Shown here piece by piece: positions 5,323 to 6,317 of a stretch of 6,317 bases of DNA (its first letter is position 1; each line of letters starts with the position of its first letter). Origin of the DNA: Spirochaetota bacterium. GTDB lineage: Bacteria; Spirochaetota; GWE2-31-10; MWDO01. Location of the stretch: assembly GCA_017998755.1 (NCBI GenBank), contig JAGOCL010000157.1, positions 1 through 6,317 of the forward strand. Direction: 5' to 3'. The notes beneath the pieces are model-generated. The model made no database searches. It was not told the DNA's origin and was given only the letters and a program-made list of their open reading frames with translations. Both the position numbers and the translations under genes were made by a program.

Positions 5323-5342
5323 CCCCCGAATTAATTCGGGGG
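5323..5342. repeat. Perfect 20-base palindrome
   Basis: CCCCCGAATTAATTCGGGGG is a perfect palindrome preceded by AG, giving the same AGCCCCCGAATT start as 5231-5242. With the two palindromic elements upstream it fills the gap between the alcohol dehydrogenase and the P-loop gene. As RNA it would form a stable hairpin. No T-run follows. Confidence 0.7.
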
Positions 5343-5390
5343 GAATTAATAAAACATCATAGGATAAAATATATAATAAGGAGTATAACA

Positions 5391-6068
5391 ATTTCTAATT
5401 CAAATAAACTAAAATTAATTTTAATAGAAGGGCTTCCTTGTTCGGGTAAATCGTTTTTGGGCAATAATCTCTTAAAATATGCAAATAATAATGAAAATGT
5501 AAAATTCTATGAAGAATTGGATCAAAATAATCCCATAAGGCATTTTCCTTTTCAAGATTTTAACTTCAACGATAAAAACATTATAGCCGAATTAAAAAAT
5601 CATGTTATAAGCGAATGGTCGAAGTTTATCGAATTTATTAAGTCAGACGATTTTTGTTATATAATCGACGGGAGATATATTCACAACGCTTTGCTTCCTA
5701 TGTATTCGTTTTGCGCCGAGGATAAAGATATTTATGAAACGTTTAATGAAATAACCGAACTTATTTTAAAAGTTAATTCAAAATTGATCTATCTTGATTT
5801 TGATTCAATACAAGAGTTTACTGAGCAATATATTTTACATAGAGGCGTCGATAGGGCGAATCAGGATATAACTCTGGTTGAGTCCTTGCCGATAAGTAAA
5901 AAAAATAAGTATGTTGGTAAAGACGGCTGGTTAGCATTTTGGGGAAATTGGTTAATAACTATAAAAAAAATAATTAATAACACAAAAATTGATGAAATCA
6001 TTATAAATGGTAATTATAAGGAATGGAATAATAATTTTATTAAGATAACAAGATTTCTTAATTTATAA
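5391..6068 (+). CDS. P-loop kinase-like protein, apparent ATT start
   Basis: This 225-residue protein has a clear Walker A motif right after its first strand: LILIEGLPCSGKS (residues 9-21). Other kinase-like features are YEELDQNNP (about 40-48), a hydrophobic strand ending in DGR (CYIIDGR, 89-95; possible Walker B), LIYLDFD (132-138), HRGVDR (150-155; possible lid arginines) and KDGWLAFWGNW (177-187). The order resembles nucleoside/nucleotide kinase-like P-loop proteins; the phosphate acceptor is unknown. The start is unusual. AAGGAG (5378-5383) is 7 bases before ATT at 5391, and no ATG, GTG or TTG lies in frame between 5286 and the Walker motif. The only standard start, ATG 5283, would add 36 residues encoded by repeats and lacks a proper ribosome binding site. 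The gene is AT-rich, unlike the dehydrogenase before it, and sits alone between repeats, so transfer is likely. No clear promoter is visible. Confidence 0.7.
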   Translation: MSNSNKLKLILIEGLPCSGKSFLGNNLLKYANNNENVKFYEELDQNNPIRHFPFQDFNFNDKNIIAELKNHVISEWSKFIEFIKSDDFCYIIDGRYIHNALLPMYSFCAEDKDIYETFNEITELILKVNSKLIYLDFDSIQEFTEQYILHRGVDRANQDITLVESLPISKKNKYVGKDGWLAFWGNWLITIKKIINNTKIDEIIINGNYKEWNNNFIKITRFLNL

Positions 6069-6080
6069 ATAAGATTGGGT

Positions 6081-6110
6081 ACGCTCGGGACGCGAATTCG
6101 GGTTCTATTG
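6081..6110 (+). repeat. Intergenic repeat R, copy 5 (most complete)
   Basis: This copy reads ACGCTCGGGACGCGAATTC then GGGTTCTATTG. Its 3' half is identical to 3-17 and it matches the minus-strand copy at 648-677 at 24 of 30 positions. Its last six bases overlap hairpin repeat H copy 2, so R and H form one 60-base compound unit here. Confidence 0.65.
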
Positions 6111-6140
6111 TAAAAAAACTGGAATTCCCGTTTTGAATAT
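6105..6140. repeat. Hairpin repeat H, copy 2 (terminator-like)
   Basis: The core AAAACTGGAATTCCCGTTTT (6115-6134) is identical to 728-747. The match to the first copy extends over 36 bases when one copy is reverse-complemented (31 identical), which includes ATATTC next to the stem. It lies 36 bases after the P-loop gene stop and has A- and T-runs on either side, so it could end transcription weakly in both directions. Confidence 0.5.
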
Positions 6141-6191
6141 ACTTAAATTCTAAATGGCTATAAAATCGAACGTATATTAGTTTTTTATTTC

Positions 6192-6220
6192 TTGACAATC
6201 GGCTTATTAATAAATATAAA
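6192..6220 (+). promoter_or_regulatory. Strong promoter of the gene at the right edge
   Basis: A perfect TTGACA (6192-6197) and TATAAA (6215-6220) are 17 bases apart, the best promoter match in the window. A 10-base palindrome TTATTAATAA (6204-6213) lies in the spacer and could be a control site, though short AT palindromes arise easily by chance. The leader would be about 32 bases, with AGGGA (6248-6252) six bases before the ATG. Confidence 0.7.
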
Positions 6221-6258
6221 ATAAGTAAGAATTAATAATTTGAATTTAGGGATATTAT

Positions 6259-6317
6259 ATGCTAGTCGTTAGAAAAGCTTTAAATAAATCGTATTTGAAA
6301 CTTAAACCGAACAGATC
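6259..6317 (+). CDS. Start of a gene, possibly a restriction-modification enzyme (partial)
   Basis: Only 19 codons are present before the window ends. The ATG is well supported by AGGGA (6248-6252) and the promoter at 6192-6220. The peptide contains RKALNKSYLKLKPNR, which resembles, from memory, the N-terminus of large Bacteroidetes/Helicobacter-type restriction enzymes fused to an adenine methyltransferase (type IIG-like), where 'LNKAFLKVKPNR' precedes a helix leading to a conserved 'ESEE..KN' stretch. This rests on a short match and is tentative; the reading frame itself is likely real. Confidence 0.45.
   Translation, partial: MLVVRKALNKSYLKLKPNR

Noticed and set aside
5206..5391. A 61-codon minus-strand open frame across the repeat cluster
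   Set aside because: Its translation is mostly repeat-derived (recurring RGL segments), so it reflects palindromic repeats rather than a gene.
1..6317. Chromosomal integron cassette array (TA pairs and single genes between palindromic repeats)
   Set aside because: No attC-like core sites (GTTRRRY/RYYYAAC pairs) or integrase are seen, and a three-gene metabolic operon with its own promoter lies in the middle.
1..6317. CRISPR array, tRNA or rRNA genes
   Set aside because: No regularly spaced repeats with unique spacers, no cloverleaf pattern and no rRNA-like sequence were found by eye.

Overview
The window comes from a bacterium that is almost certainly a strict anaerobe. It encodes a tungsten/molybdenum-pterin aldehyde:ferredoxin oxidoreductase (AOR) together with an iron-dependent alcohol dehydrogenase. 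Promoters of the sigma-70 type (TTGACA/TATAAT-like) and good Shine-Dalgarno sites argue for Bacteria rather than Archaea. The species cannot be told from the sequence. The metabolic genes are richer in G+C and CG dinucleotides, while the toxin-antitoxin genes, the P-loop gene and the right edge are visibly AT-rich. This suggests a core-like operon set among acquired accessory genes.

Layout. 1-634: a type II toxin-antitoxin (TA) pair (Phd/YefM-like antitoxin, RelE-type toxin) with its own promoter and operator; it lies between inverted copies of a short intergenic repeat. 635-860: repeats and the promoter of the metabolic operon. 861-3270: the AOR gene, overlapped by a small gene whose product looks like an SCP2-type lipid-binding protein. 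3272-4024: a second, unrelated TA pair (Phd/YefM + ParE-type) bounded by a 28-bp direct repeat with 26 matches. 4025-5209: the iron-dependent alcohol dehydrogenase. 5210-5390: a dense cluster of palindromic repeats. 5391-6068: an orphan P-loop kinase-like protein with an apparent ATT start. 6069-6258: a compound repeat and a strong promoter. 6259-6317: the first 19 codons of a gene that resembles the start of a restriction-modification enzyme.

How the genes may work together. AOR interconverts carboxylic acids and aldehydes using ferredoxin, and the dehydrogenase interconverts aldehydes and alcohols using NAD(P)H, so the pair can turn acids into alcohols. The lipid-binding-like protein between them suggests a hydrophobic substrate, such as a fatty acid or aldehyde; this is inference. 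The direct repeat covers the stop of the lipid-binding-like gene and, in its second copy, the ribosome binding site of the dehydrogenase. The simplest reading is that the three metabolic genes were once contiguous and that the second TA cassette was inserted exactly at the junction.

The most notable points are this TA insertion with its repeat scar, the AOR/SCP2-like/alcohol dehydrogenase module, the family of GAATTC-centred intergenic repeats, and the non-standard start of the P-loop gene.
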